Shown here one piece after another: positions 8,878 through 18,585 of a stretch of 64,000 nt of DNA (the stretch's first letter is position 1; each line of letters starts with the position of its first letter). The notes beneath the pieces are model-generated. The model saw only the letters and a program-made list of their open reading frames with translations, had not been told where the DNA came from and made no database searches. Position numbers and translations under genes: made by a program. Source of the DNA: Symbiodinium natans (lineage: Eukaryota; Sar; Dinophyceae; Suessiales; Symbiodiniaceae); assembly GCA_905221605.1 (NCBI GenBank), contig CAJNDS010002276.1:459491-523490 (forward strand), read 5' to 3'.

Positions 8878-9507
8878 ATGGATCCTAGTGCAACGATGCA
8901 ACGGAGCATTCAACAATTGGAAGGCATGCGCCAGGGGGCGAGACGCAGGAGACTGATATTGTTGGAAGCCCACGCCGCGCAGCACGGCATAGAGCTGCCA
9001 CAGACGCTCCGAGAGGAGCTCCAGGCGTCGTATGCCGAGGCGGAGTCCACTGGAGGGGACGAGATGGATCTGGACCTGGATTCGGCAAGGCTGGACCCTT
9101 CGACCTCATCTCCTTCGGTAGAGTACGTCATGGAAGAGACGGAAGCGGCGGAAGCACCGTCGTCCCACACCGGGGTGAGGGAATTCCAAGCGGATCCTTC
9201 GATGTCAGAGGCTCCAGCCAAGAGACCCGCTATGGTGCAGATGAAGCCGACGCCGAAGATCAAATCCAAGGAGAAAACCATGGCCGTGAGACCGGCGCGG
9301 AACTTGCTGCCGGACCATGTGGATCAATCGACCATGGGAGTCGATCCTCGGGAGCCCTCCGGCCCCCCGCCGGAATCGTCAGCGCCAGCACGGAAAGGAA
9401 AACGGCGCTGGGCGTCGGCAGGCTGGACGACGTGGGTTGCTCGTCGGTTCGGAGGAGCTTGGACGGCACAAGCTTCGGGAGCCAGCGACTCACCGGAACG
9501 CCGGTGA
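8878..9507 (+). CDS. Unrecognised 209-aa ORF within copia-A debris
   Basis: I do not recognise this protein. It starts 13 bases after the TAG that ends the preceding frame. The N-terminal ~50 residues are predicted helical and basic (GARRRRLILLEAH), followed by an acidic stretch around residues 60-70 (DEMDLDLDS) and a Pro/Ser/Lys-rich tail. The composition resembles the gag or linker parts of dinoflagellate copia elements. There is no zinc knuckle or catalytic motif. It may be a copia-A variable region or a piece of another element trapped here. Confidence 0.35.
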   Translation: MDPSATMQRSIQQLEGMRQGARRRRLILLEAHAAQHGIELPQTLREELQASYAEAESTGGDEMDLDLDSARLDPSTSSPSVEYVMEETEAAEAPSSHTGVREFQADPSMSEAPAKRPAMVQMKPTPKIKSKEKTMAVRPARNLLPDHVDQSTMGVDPREPSGPPPESSAPARKGKRRWASAGWTTWVARRFGGAWTAQASGASDSPERR

Positions 9508-10390
9508 CGCTGTTTTGTCTCCTGTGAGAAATATGTCACCGAAGCCCATTTGATGAGCGAACCACACGAAGCCAACATGCAGGGCTTCACGCAGACCATC
9601 TCGGGCCTCCACGTGACGCAGAACCCGGTGGATTGGACCACATGGGAGCAAGCTCTTGCCGAGCCAGAGCAGCTGGTACTTGGAGTAACGGAGGGAAAGG
9701 CTCGGTCAGTGGTTACACTGGGACCGACCGGCATTTCGGGCGAGTTTCCTCACCGAAGGAAACAACCGCGGCAGCACCGGCGAGCTCAGGGCCAGGACCA
9801 TCGACAATGGTGGTGGAGGTAGACGAATCCGACGAGGATTGGGAAGAATGGAGGCCAACCACAGGGGTTCCAGCTTCAACGACCCCAGCACATCCGAAGC
9901 ATCCCCCTATCTCCATGATGCAGCCGCCGGAGGAACCGGTCGGCCGACAGCAGTGCACACGGAGCACCGCCGGGACCCCGAGCCCAGGCATGCAAAGAGC
10001 GCTCTCCGAGTGACACCTCTCTGGCGGGAATCACTTTCGAACCTGGGCTTTCATGGTCCGTATCTGCAGCTGCATCTGAGCACACCAGGCCACACCTCAG
10101 AAGGGCTCCAAGCCCTTGGACCTTTGAGGGAGAGCTTCCTGCGGATGCAGGCGAAGGACCATGCCAATGTGATGAGGGTGGTCGAGACAATGGAAGGAGC
10201 ATCGGGAAGAGATCGCCAAGAGCGCGATCGTTCTCGCTCCCCGTCTTCCTGAAAAGAAGACTGAGAAGCCCAACCCAATCCTTGCAGCTTTGTCCCAAGA
10301 TGAAAGAAAAGAGCTTGATACGCGACAGCCACAACAACAGTTTGAGTTAGTCACTGAAGAAGGAATTATTGGGGACAATGTGCGCGGGTA
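9508..10390 (+). pseudogene. Decayed plus-strand retroelement coding debris
   Basis: Short pieces of protein-like sequence occur in shifting frames: an acidic part (VEVDESDEDWEEW, about 9810-9850), a helical part ending in DRQERDRSRSPSS (~10090-10252), and a Gln-rich part (KKTEKPNPILAALSQDERKE, ~10255-10320) that ends at a TAG. The frame changes imply indels. No domain can be named. It runs into the inverted integrase fragment at about 10355. Confidence 0.4.
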
Positions 10391-11030
10391 GAGCAATTTG
10401 AGTCCGGGCGCGATCACCCGTTTCGTCTCCTCACTGTCCAAGCGAATGTCCATGGCATGACCAGTGCTCCCAAGCACTGGTCCCAAGTAGATCCCTCGAG
10501 CATACTTGGCATCCGCGTCAGGTCTTCTAGCCCGCGTGATCTCAGCGTATGCTACCGCACCGAACGGATACGATCAGCGAGTCTCGCTGCGATGTTCTTC
10601 GTGAGTCCCTCACACCAAAGTGTCTGACCCAGGGATGCAAATGTTCTGCTGTTGTTGCTGCGCTCTCTCCCTCAGGTCTAAAGCAAACTGCAATTGCAAA
10701 GCTTATGGTATGAATCAGTACGATGAATGCAAGCTTGCGAAAGAAGCACTGGTCAAGCTGAAACTCTCTCGGCTCGGGTTCAGGTCGCTACGCTTTCGTG
10801 CTGGAGTGGTCCCTCTCGTCCGCTGGCAAAACTCACAGTTCGACATGTATGGTACGTGTCCCTGCATGTGGTGCTGCAGCTCAGCGTGTTTACTATTGCG
10901 TTTTGACGCAAATCTTCTGCCCGGTGCAAAGGCCCTAGATGGCTTTGTGCCCCCGCCTGAAGCACCGAAGACCAAAGAGCTGTTTCTCCCATATGTTCCA
11001 GGTGGAGGTCCTCCACAGACTGGGTGAGAC
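10355..11030 (-). pseudogene. Copia integrase fragment, inverted and missing its core
   Basis: Reading the minus strand from 11030: a GAG-pre-integrase zinc motif (HHMQGHVPYMSNCEFCQRT, pattern H-x-x-x-G-H-x-P-Y-x4-C-x2-C) at about 10790-10870, then a stop-containing gap, then an integrase C-terminal motif (FGAVAYAEIT, then ARGIYLGPVLGSTGHAMDI) at about 10430-10560. The catalytic DDE core between them is absent. The neighbouring copia-A parts read on the plus strand, and flipping this block would put it in the normal place between protease and the linker at 11034. Confidence 0.65.
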
Positions 11031-11033
11031 AAC

Positions 11034-11326
11034 ATGGTGTTGCACCCAAGTGCCCCGGAGCCAGGAAGGCGTCAGTTCGAGCAGGCATTCCCAAAAGTGT
11101 GTGAAGAGACACCAAAAAAATGGTTGCGTGATTCCATCGATGATGCTCTGGAGGCATTAGATGAAGGTCGACCGAAGACCTGAGGAGCTAATTGGAGAAG
11201 ACCCATACATGATAACGAGCAAATGAAGCCGAACAAGCGAAGGAGGAGAGAAGGTCCGAGCGTTTGATTCTGAGCCCAGCCGTCCGAGACTGATGACGAG
11301 ATGGGAGAAGCTCCAGAGATGGGAGA
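11034..11326 (+). pseudogene. Copia-A integrase-RT linker, left of the copia-B insertion
   Basis: The frame from ATG 11034 encodes a helical segment (EETPKKWLRDSIDDALEAL), then three in-frame TGA codons, then DDEMGEAPEMG up to the insertion point. Deleting copia-B plus one GGAGA copy joins this frame directly to GDAPEHPQTFHEG at 19711 and onward. This shows that copia-B landed in an already coding copia-A pol. Confidence 0.65.
11322..11326 (+). repeat. Copia-B target-site duplication, left copy GGAGA
   Basis: GGAGA immediately precedes the TGTGAAAATC start of the left LTR and recurs at 19711-19715 directly after the TTTTACA end of the right LTR. Five bases is the usual copia duplication size. 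Confidence 0.9.
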
Positions 11327-11650
11327 TGTGAAAATCTGTGTATAGACACGTCTGCGCAATACTTTTTTGGCCAAGGCATGTTTGACGTGCTTACTGTATG
11401 TCCGGGACGTACAGGTCTTCCTTGAACAGTCGAGCATGTTTTTCCTTGAGATTTTGTTTTGTAGAAGAAGTGAGCTTGCGTAGGTGGCGTCAACTGGGTT
11501 TTTCCAGTTTTACTTTTGACTCTTGGCTCAAGAGAGCTGAGAAAGCACTAAGAAGGCAGGACAACTGCATTCGTCGCTTTGTGTGAGAAAGTGCTGTGCA
11601 AGTGCGAAGCTGTGTGTAAGTTGGGTTTGTGCTGTTTAGAAACTTTTACA
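11327..11650 (+). repeat. Copia-B 5' LTR
   Basis: Starts TGTGAAAATC and ends AACTTTTACA, followed at once by TGGTAGCGGAGC. It contains TTGGCTCAAG near 11524, matching the last ten bases of the dinoflagellate spliced leader. Confidence 0.92.
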
Positions 11651-11662
11651 TGGTAGCGGAGC
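11651..11662 (+). promoter_or_regulatory. Copia-B primer-binding site
   Basis: TGGTAGCGGAGC is identical to the copia-A site and directly adjoins the LTR end, as expected for minus-strand priming by initiator tRNA-Met. Confidence 0.8.
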
Positions 11663-11714
11663 GCTGCCGGAACGCCTTGGCCTAAAGGAAAGAGCCACGT
11701 GTTGTGCGTGAAGC

Positions 11715-14700
11715 ATGGCAAGTGGGCCAGCGTCGCCTGACAGACTTGAGCAAGGTCTTAGGGACGGTAGAAGTAGAGGCCAGGGTGTTGAGACTCCGGG
11801 GCAAGGCTCAGACCCATGGGGGGCGTACTTGCAACAGCAGCAGCAAGCCAGACAGCAAGCAGTGCAGCAGGCGCAACAGTACGTGGGCATGCAGGCACAT
11901 GCGTGTCAGTTTCCGCCGGTTCCAGCTGGGGGAATTGACAGTGAGTTGTCCTCTCTGAGTGGGGGGATGGCAGGAAGACAAGCAGGCATCGGGGCTGTGA
12001 GCGCAGGTGCGTGCGGCACACAGTCGGCAGTTCCAGTGCATGGGTGCTTGGGGCAAGGCATGGCTGGTCAGGATGTTTTGGTCCAGATGCAGCAGCTCAT
12101 CAGCATGATGTCACCACAGCAAGCTCAAGCGGCGCAAACGGCGCTACAGGAGCAACTTGGAATGCAGGCGCGTGGAGTGCCTGAGCAGTTTGGACCAGTG
12201 CCAGTACCTGTAGGACCTAGGCGAGAGCAGTTCATGCCACAAACGTCGGGTGTGCTTCCTGGAGCTGGTATGCAGGCTGGTATGACGCAAGGCTTTGAGT
12301 CACGAGATGTGTTTTCGCGATCTGAGAAATGGTTGGGTCAGCCTCCTGTGACCCATGCAGAGAAGTGGAGCACGCGTGAGCAAGAGGTTGCTGGGTTTGC
12401 AGACTACGTAGTGTCGCTTCAAAGTTGGGCAGCGTTGGCGAGCGTTGTGTTTGCAGAAGAGATAGGCATGTGTGTACGTTGGCCAGATACGATTTGGCAA
12501 CATTCGTTGAATGAAGAGCAGAAGACACGGTCGGTGAGGTTGTATGGCTTGTTGAAAGCAGCTTTCTTGGACCATGCTAGGGCAACCCTCATGATACAGG
12601 CGTTCAGCGAAGGTTTGCCACTTGATGGGTCTCTTGCAGATCCAGCCAGAAGTTTGGGGAATGTGAACTGTGGGTACGAGCTGCTTAGGCAGCTGGCTCA
12701 GCAGTTTTCGTTGCGCAGCAGAGCAGAGGCCTTGTCGATGCGGTCGGAACTGTTGCACAGGATATTCGCCTTGAGAACATCAGAAATGAATGCAGCTACG
12801 ATGGTCGGAGATGTGATCAGAAAGATCGACATAGAGGTGTCACGTTACGCCAAGCTGTTGGGCACGCTGCCAACAGCATTAGACAGGCAAGGGTTGAGCA
12901 TCGGAGATGGAGACATGCTTGTGATCTTGCTGCGGAGTTTGCCAGAAGAAGCGAAGAAGTACGTTCTGCATCACTCGGGAGCAGAAACGTATCAGTCATG
13001 TCGGAGTGCAGCTCTTCGTTTTGAGCGTCAGCAGAGACTTTTCTTGGACCTGAACTTGTCACCGGGAAAGAAGCAACAAGTGTATGAGGTGTTTGATATG
13101 ACAGCATGGGACGATGACGGACAGTATGAGTGTGCATGGCCTGAGCATGACGGTGCGTGGCATGATGTGTCAGTTTCTGCGGTAAGTGCTGAACGGTGTG
13201 GTCGTTGTGGTAGGAAGAATCACAAGACAGAAAACTGTAGCACAGACATGTCCAAGGTGAAGTGTTTTTCTTGTGGGGAACTAGGACACATCAGCGCGCA
13301 TTGCAGTAAAGCCCACGGCTCAGCCTCATCCTCTGGAAAGGGAAAAGGAAAGGAGAAAGGAAAGGAACGAGGAAAAGGCAAAGATGGAAAAGGAAAGGAT
13401 AAAGGAAAAGGAAAGGCAAAGGGCAAAGAAAAGGGAGCAAAAGGTCCTGGAAAGGGCAAGAAAGGAAAGATGTTTGAATTAGTGGAATCTTTGCCGCCAG
13501 TGCCTGAGCATCCGCAGGTCGATGAGGGCTGGGGTGCGTTTGTGTGGGATGAGGGCTGGAGCAACAGTTGGGATGAGCAATGGACAGATGAGATCTGGAA
13601 CACCGCTGCTGCTGACGAGAGCGTAGGAGAGAGTTTGCAGTTGAGCGCGGTGTTGCCTGTTGAACAGCCTGCTTGTCTGGAACCACTCGTGATCGCTGGA
13701 CTGAGAGCAGAAGCGAGAGATGGGGAATGGTGGTTGCTGGACAGCGGGGCAGGGGTGACAGTGCTGAGTCTGAAGTATGCAGAGATGTTTGGAGTCTACG
13801 TTGATGACTCGAAGAGACAGCATGTGGGGCAAGAGTTTTCTGCAGCGAACGGCAGCTCTGTGCGAATGCTTGGTGAACGGACGATATCCGTCGAACTCCT
13901 GCTCGAGAACGGGAGTGGAGAGAACACGTGGCATGCAGCAAGCATGAATGTTTGGGTAGGAGACACGAACCACAACATTATTTCCACGACCATGCTTTGT
14001 TTTCGCGGTTGGAGTTTTTCTCAAAATTGTGCCGGGATTGCGCTTGCCACCTCTGCAGGCCTGACAGCCAAAGAGGTCACACTGTTTGGGAATGTTCCCT
14101 GGTTGAGGTTGAAACCACTGTTGAAGCCCTCCCAGGGTTCTTCGAACGAAGTCGAACTTTCCCTCTCCTCGATATCCGCTGAAGGTGGGGTTCTTGTAGC
14201 GCCTGTGACACGGTCGACACAAGCAGAGTTGGCACAGCATCGATTGCAAGGACACACACCGTATCATCCTGGCTGTAGGCACTGTCAAGTTGCCAGAACG
14301 GTCTTTCAGCATCGCAAGCGTGTGAACGGAAGACTTGAAAGTGAAGTCGTTGCAGATTTCTTCTACTTGTCATCCACGGGTGAAGATCACAGGCAGGTCC
14401 GAGCAGACAACCTGAGGGTGTTGGTACTTGTCGAGCGCATGAGCATGATGACTGGTGCTATCTTGACATCAGGGGATCTTGTAGCGACGCGTACAGAGAT
14501 CGTGAAATGGCTGCGTGAGTTTGGTCTGGAGTCAGGCTCCTCTTCGGTGTTGTTGATCACAGATGCTGAAGGGGCAGTGTCCGATTTGATCACAGGGGCT
14601 TCTGGCGAATTCTCCTTCCAAGTTCGAAAGGCAGGACCCCAGCATCATGAAGCAGTCGGAGTGGCAGAACGTGGTGTGCGCAGGATTAAGGAGTCCTTGC

Positions 14701-17678
14701 AGACGTTGAGGTCAGATCTCAATCAGGAAGGGCTTGACTTGTGCTGTGCGTTGTGCTACGTGTGTGGAAGTTTGGACAGATTCTCTAAAGCGCACGGGAG
14801 TGACATGGCACCTTGTGATCTTGTGCTTGGGAGGCCCAGTCCAAAAGGACCCTTCACTTTGTTTGGAGCCATAGTCCTAGCAGAACTTCCCCAATCAATC
14901 AAGGATCTCGCCCCTAACCTTCCCAGGTTCACCGAAAGTGCCTTCCTCCATCCCATCCTTGGGTCACAGGCCATCAAAGTTCGAGCGCTCATCCGAGTCG
15001 AGGGACAGTTGGTGCTAAAGACATTCGCAGCTACGTCGGTGAAACTTTGTGTACCCTTGACATGGCGTCTGGAACTTGTTGAGGGCATCGTTGGAACTCT
15101 TGGTGGAGGCCCCCAGTTGCCTTCAGCAAGTGAGGAACGCGAAGTTCTTGAGCCACCTGTGTCACTGAGAGCCCCAGCGTCAGGTCCTCCAGCTCAGTGG
15201 GTGAGAACTCATGGATACACGGAAGGATGCTCAGCGTGTGACAATGCACGACATGGGCGTAGGCTGGGCGGTGCGCATACGAGAGCCTGTCATCGGAGGT
15301 ATGAACGCTGGTTGACAGAGTCCATGGCATCTGATGGTGCTAGAGTGGCTATGCAGCCACCTTTGGATGCATCACGTGAAGCCGGAAGTGGATCGGCTGA
15401 GGCAGGAAGGTCACAGCAGTTTGAGACCAATGTTGAGAGTGATGAGCGGAGATTGGTGTTGAAGGACGAAGGTCGAGAGGAAGTGATGCCGATTCCGGTG
15501 GGGACCCCTGCACCAATGGCGGGGCGCCCACCGTCATCTTCTGAACATGAACCACGAACAGAGAGAGAGCAGCGCTCAGGTGGAGAGGTGTCGACTCGTG
15601 GTGTTGCTTCCGGGAGTACAGGTGATGAGCCAGAGTTGAAGCGTGTGCGGGTAGTTGAGCCAGCATCGCCATCAGCATCATCACGACCTTCACTGCTACA
15701 GCGCAGGCCCGCCAAGTCATCCGAGCACATGCAAGTGGACGAGCAAGGATCAGGCCCAAGGGTACCAGAGCAAAAGGGGGTGAAGAGGCATCCTGATGTT
15801 GAGCTTGTTGATCTTGAAGATGAGATTCGAGCCTCAGGACCCCAGGAGCCGAGACGACTCGAGGGCTTGTGCTGGTCCAGCAACGCGTGTGAAAGTGTTC
15901 TGCTGAGCGACGTTGTGACAAGTCCGAGCATGTTTGATGTGGAGGTGAACAGCATTCGATTCCGAGATGGAAGTCAGGACGCGAAGAGTGAGAGTTTCAT
16001 GTTGGGAGGACGTCGCGTGTTGATTTGGAAGCCTGATGCCGGAGTAGACGACAGTACGTTGGAGGAACTGCCGGGAGATCTTGTATTCTCCGGGATGCAA
16101 GAGGAACTCACCAACTTAGAGCGTTGTCAGACAGGCAGGGCAATCCTTGAGCATGAAGTGAAGATCCTGAAGGCTAAGAACCCATCGCTGAGACTTATAC
16201 CCGCTCGATGGGTTTGTGCCAGAAAGAATCCCACTCGTGTCAGATGTCGCATTGTGGCAAAGGACCTTGCACACGGCTCGGCAAGAAAGCAAGGGTTTAG
16301 CTCACCAACCCCAAGCCATGATGCCATGATGCTCACCTTGATCTTCATGGCCACGCGTGACATGCAAGGTTGTGCGGCAGACATTGGGCATGCTTTCATG
16401 AACTCACCGTTGGACACCAAGTCGAATCCCGTTGTGTTGAAGCTACCGCTGAGCATCAGTTCGGAAGATGGCCAGGCTATCTTCTTCTTCCTGTATTGCG
16501 CATTGAATGGACTGCGGGATGCTTCGTTGGCATGGCTTAAGCTTCTTTCGTCGTTGATCCGTCCACTAGGTCTGTTGAGTGATGCACGTGAGCCATGTCT
16601 CTTTGCGGGTGTTGTGTGGCACAAGGATAGATCAAGCAGAGTGATGATCGTATGCTACGTGGACGATTTGCTAATCGTCACTGATGATCAGTGGGCTGAA
16701 GACTTGGTCTTGAGTGCCATCGGGAAGCGAGTAACCGTAAAGGTGACAGGTAGGGTGAAGACATCCAGTCAAGGTGGCGGCATGGTTGAGTTCATTGGTC
16801 GGTGCATTCGTCGGTGGCCGGGGCAGAGTGCAGTCGAGGTAGGTGTGAAGCCTGAATACTTGCAATCCTGCTTCGATGCGTTTGGCATCCAAAAGGGCAC
16901 AACTGCCGTTCCAGACCTAGCAGGTCTACTGGAGAAAACAGGTGCACCGGTTTTGACGTCGGAGGCCTACAGCAGATTCCGCAGAGTGCTTGGAAAGGTT
17001 CTCTGGTATGCCCAGACAAGGCAAGATCTGAAACTGATGATTGGACTCATCAGTACGCAACAAGCTGCGCCGACACAGAGCACCGAGGCGGCGTTGAGGG
17101 CACTTCTACGTTATCTCTACACCGACAGACATGTTGCACTGCGCTTGCCGTCATCGGAGTTGAGTGGTGAGTTCTTGGAATGTTCCGAAGATGTGCTGCG
17201 GAATGGTGTGCATGTCTTTGCAGATGCGTCTCATGCTCCATACAGGTTCATCGGCAGAAGAGGGATCACAGGTGGAGCCATCTGCTTTGGAGGAGGTCTT
17301 GTGCGAGGGATCGCGAAAGTGCAAGGAGTGGTGTGCTTGTCATCTTGTGAGGCTGAGCTTCATGCGTTGCAGTATGCTGCACAGGAGACAATCGGATTTT
17401 TGCACTTGCTTGATCGTGTCTTCACTGCCTTTGGTGAACTTCAAGGTTCAATTGATGTGCAGATGAGTGCCCATGCAGAGGACGAAGGTGGTGAAGAACA
17501 GCATGACAAGATCTACACTGAACTGTTGACGGACAGTCAGGCAGCGTTGGATGTCATTCATGCAGAAGACGTCCCTAAGCGTTCGCGGCATGTGGAGATC
17601 CGATTGGCATGGATGAGAGAACATCTCTTGAGGTCGGCTCAAGTTGCGTTGGCTGAGAGGCGAGGAGAATGCTGCTGA
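11715..17678 (+). CDS. Copia-B gag-protease-integrase-RT-RNase H polyprotein
   Basis: One 1987-residue frame. Gag occupies ~1-490 with a Gln-rich N-terminus. Two CCHC knuckles follow, CGRCGRKNHKTENC (~494-507) and CFSCGELGHISAHC (~516-529), then a Lys/Gly-rich stretch (~535-595). The protease active site LLDSGAGV has its Asp at 676. A GAG-pre-integrase motif HRLQGHTPYHPGCRHC lies near 843-858. Integrase has DDE residues in VADFF, LLITDAEG and HHEAVGVAE. A second Cys/His motif (GCSACDN...HTRACHRRYE) and a long variable linker separate integrase from RT (NPSLRLIPARWVCARK onward). The RT catalytic box YVDD is at 1648-1651. RNase H shows VFADASH, SCEAELHA and TDSQAAL. The frame ends 15 residues after MREHLL, where the natural reading moves into the next ORF. 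Confidence 0.95.
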   Translation: MASGPASPDRLEQGLRDGRSRGQGVETPGQGSDPWGAYLQQQQQARQQAVQQAQQYVGMQAHACQFPPVPAGGIDSELSSLSGGMAGRQAGIGAVSAGACGTQSAVPVHGCLGQGMAGQDVLVQMQQLISMMSPQQAQAAQTALQEQLGMQARGVPEQFGPVPVPVGPRREQFMPQTSGVLPGAGMQAGMTQGFESRDVFSRSEKWLGQPPVTHAEKWSTREQEVAGFADYVVSLQSWAALASVVFAEEIGMCVRWPDTIWQHSLNEEQKTRSVRLYGLLKAAFLDHARATLMIQAFSEGLPLDGSLADPARSLGNVNCGYELLRQLAQQFSLRSRAEALSMRSELLHRIFALRTSEMNAATMVGDVIRKIDIEVSRYAKLLGTLPTALDRQGLSIGDGDMLVILLRSLPEEAKKYVLHHSGAETYQSCRSAALRFERQQRLFLDLNLSPGKKQQVYEVFDMTAWDDDGQYECAWPEHDGAWHDVSVSAVSAERCGRCGRKNHKTENCSTDMSKVKCFSCGELGHISAHCSKAHGSASSSGKGKGKEKGKERGKGKDGKGKDKGKGKAKGKEKGAKGPGKGKKGKMFELVESLPPVPEHPQVDEGWGAFVWDEGWSNSWDEQWTDEIWNTAAADESVGESLQLSAVLPVEQPACLEPLVIAGLRAEARDGEWWLLDSGAGVTVLSLKYAEMFGVYVDDSKRQHVGQEFSAANGSSVRMLGERTISVELLLENGSGENTWHAASMNVWVGDTNHNIISTTMLCFRGWSFSQNCAGIALATSAGLTAKEVTLFGNVPWLRLKPLLKPSQGSSNEVELSLSSISAEGGVLVAPVTRSTQAELAQHRLQGHTPYHPGCRHCQVARTVFQHRKRVNGRLESEVVADFFYLSSTGEDHRQVRADNLRVLVLVERMSMMTGAILTSGDLVATRTEIVKWLREFGLESGSSSVLLITDAEGAVSDLITGASGEFSFQVRKAGPQHHEAVGVAERGVRRIKESLQTLRSDLNQEGLDLCCALCYVCGSLDRFSKAHGSDMAPCDLVLGRPSPKGPFTLFGAIVLAELPQSIKDLAPNLPRFTESAFLHPILGSQAIKVRALIRVEGQLVLKTFAATSVKLCVPLTWRLELVEGIVGTLGGGPQLPSASEEREVLEPPVSLRAPASGPPAQWVRTHGYTEGCSACDNARHGRRLGGAHTRACHRRYERWLTESMASDGARVAMQPPLDASREAGSGSAEAGRSQQFETNVESDERRLVLKDEGREEVMPIPVGTPAPMAGRPPSSSEHEPRTEREQRSGGEVSTRGVASGSTGDEPELKRVRVVEPASPSASSRPSLLQRRPAKSSEHMQVDEQGSGPRVPEQKGVKRHPDVELVDLEDEIRASGPQEPRRLEGLCWSSNACESVLLSDVVTSPSMFDVEVNSIRFRDGSQDAKSESFMLGGRRVLIWKPDAGVDDSTLEELPGDLVFSGMQEELTNLERCQTGRAILEHEVKILKAKNPSLRLIPARWVCARKNPTRVRCRIVAKDLAHGSARKQGFSSPTPSHDAMMLTLIFMATRDMQGCAADIGHAFMNSPLDTKSNPVVLKLPLSISSEDGQAIFFFLYCALNGLRDASLAWLKLLSSLIRPLGLLSDAREPCLFAGVVWHKDRSSRVMIVCYVDDLLIVTDDQWAEDLVLSAIGKRVTVKVTGRVKTSSQGGGMVEFIGRCIRRWPGQSAVEVGVKPEYLQSCFDAFGIQKGTTAVPDLAGLLEKTGAPVLTSEAYSRFRRVLGKVLWYAQTRQDLKLMIGLISTQQAAPTQSTEAALRALLRYLYTDRHVALRLPSSELSGEFLECSEDVLRNGVHVFADASHAPYRFIGRRGITGGAICFGGGLVRGIAKVQGVVCLSSCEAELHALQYAAQETIGFLHLLDRVFTAFGELQGSIDVQMSAHAEDEGGEEQHDKIYTELLTDSQAALDVIHAEDVPKRSRHVEIRLAWMREHLLRSAQVALAERRGECC

Positions 17679-18441
17679 TCTCTACACTAAAAATCTCGGA
17701 ACTCGACTCTTCCAAGAACACAGAACGCGATTAGGCTTCATCACACAAGATGGACATGTGGAGGCGTTGTACATGTTGTCACAGCTGCGAGTTTCTCCAG
17801 AGAGCATGAAGGAATCTGATGAAGTGGCAGTGCTGGAGGTGTTTTGCAGTGAGGATTCGGCCCTGTGTCAGGTGTGTGAATCACTTGGGGTGCCGTATTG
17901 CGGGATCACAGCCAATGCCGAGACCTCAAGAGTGTTGGCAGAAACCACCAAGGTCACCACTGCTTGGAAGAGCAGAGGGCTTTGGATCCACGTTCACGTG
18001 TCCACGCCTTGCTCTTCAGGATCGCCACTGCGGAACTTTGTGCAAAGATGTACAAAATCTGATCTTGAGTGGGAGGCGTTGATGCGATCTGCAGAGAGGT
18101 ATCTGAGGCTTGGAGATGGACGTACGTTCGAATTGCCAAAGCAAAACATGATTTGGAAGAGATGGGGAACACAGAATGTCCTTCGAGCCTCAGGTCTTGT
18201 GTATCCCGTAGATGTATGGCTATGCGCCACCGGCGTGTTGAGTCGAAGCGGTCTTCCAGTGTCAAAACGTCTCAGGTTCATGTGTTCACATCTCGAGTGC
18301 GCCCAGAAGCTTTTCGACATGTTTGGAAGCTGCAGTTGCCAGACACATGCCTCGTTCCATGACATTGACTACACAGCAACAGGGAGGTATAGCAAGGTGC
18401 TGGCAGAAGGGTTGGTCAAAGCCCTGAAAGCAACAAACTGA
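17644..18441 (+). CDS. Copia-B RNase H tail plus conserved post-pol domain
   Basis: This frame picks up where the polyprotein loses register: WLRGEENAADLYTKNL is the usual copia RNase H tail. About 40 residues on begins a domain absent from textbook copia. LEVFCSEDSALCQVC (64-78) resembles the glycine-poor motif I of Rossmann methyltransferases; STPCSSGSP (120-128) resembles a PC-type catalytic motif; FELPKQNMIW (162-171) and a final C-x-C plus His part follow. Copia-A carries the same arrangement (32254-33141), so the domain is conserved between families. In copia-A it is in one frame with RT, so the frame break here is likely a mutation. The start given is only the first codon after the overlap. 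A methyltransferase role is inference. Confidence 0.75.
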   Translation: MRWLRGEENAADLYTKNLGTRLFQEHRTRLGFITQDGHVEALYMLSQLRVSPESMKESDEVAVLEVFCSEDSALCQVCESLGVPYCGITANAETSRVLAETTKVTTAWKSRGLWIHVHVSTPCSSGSPLRNFVQRCTKSDLEWEALMRSAERYLRLGDGRTFELPKQNMIWKRWGTQNVLRASGLVYPVDVWLCATGVLSRSGLPVSKRLRFMCSHLECAQKLFDMFGSCSCQTHASFHDIDYTATGRYSKVLAEGLVKALKATN

Positions 18442-18585
18442 AAGGGGGATCCGATTTGGTTTCATCTTACGCCACACATGATCAAGTCATGTGAGGAGTA
18501 TAGTCAGAGTGCGTTTTGCACAGTGCGTTTGCACAGCACTTGCGATTCTTTGTAACGCAAGTTTTCTAGTTTTCCCTCGGGCGTC

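Noticed and set aside
11412-11440. CRISPR-like or phage-like direct repeats among the LTR and satellite arrays
   Set aside because: Repeats are either terminal (LTRs) or tandem without unique spacers of constant size.
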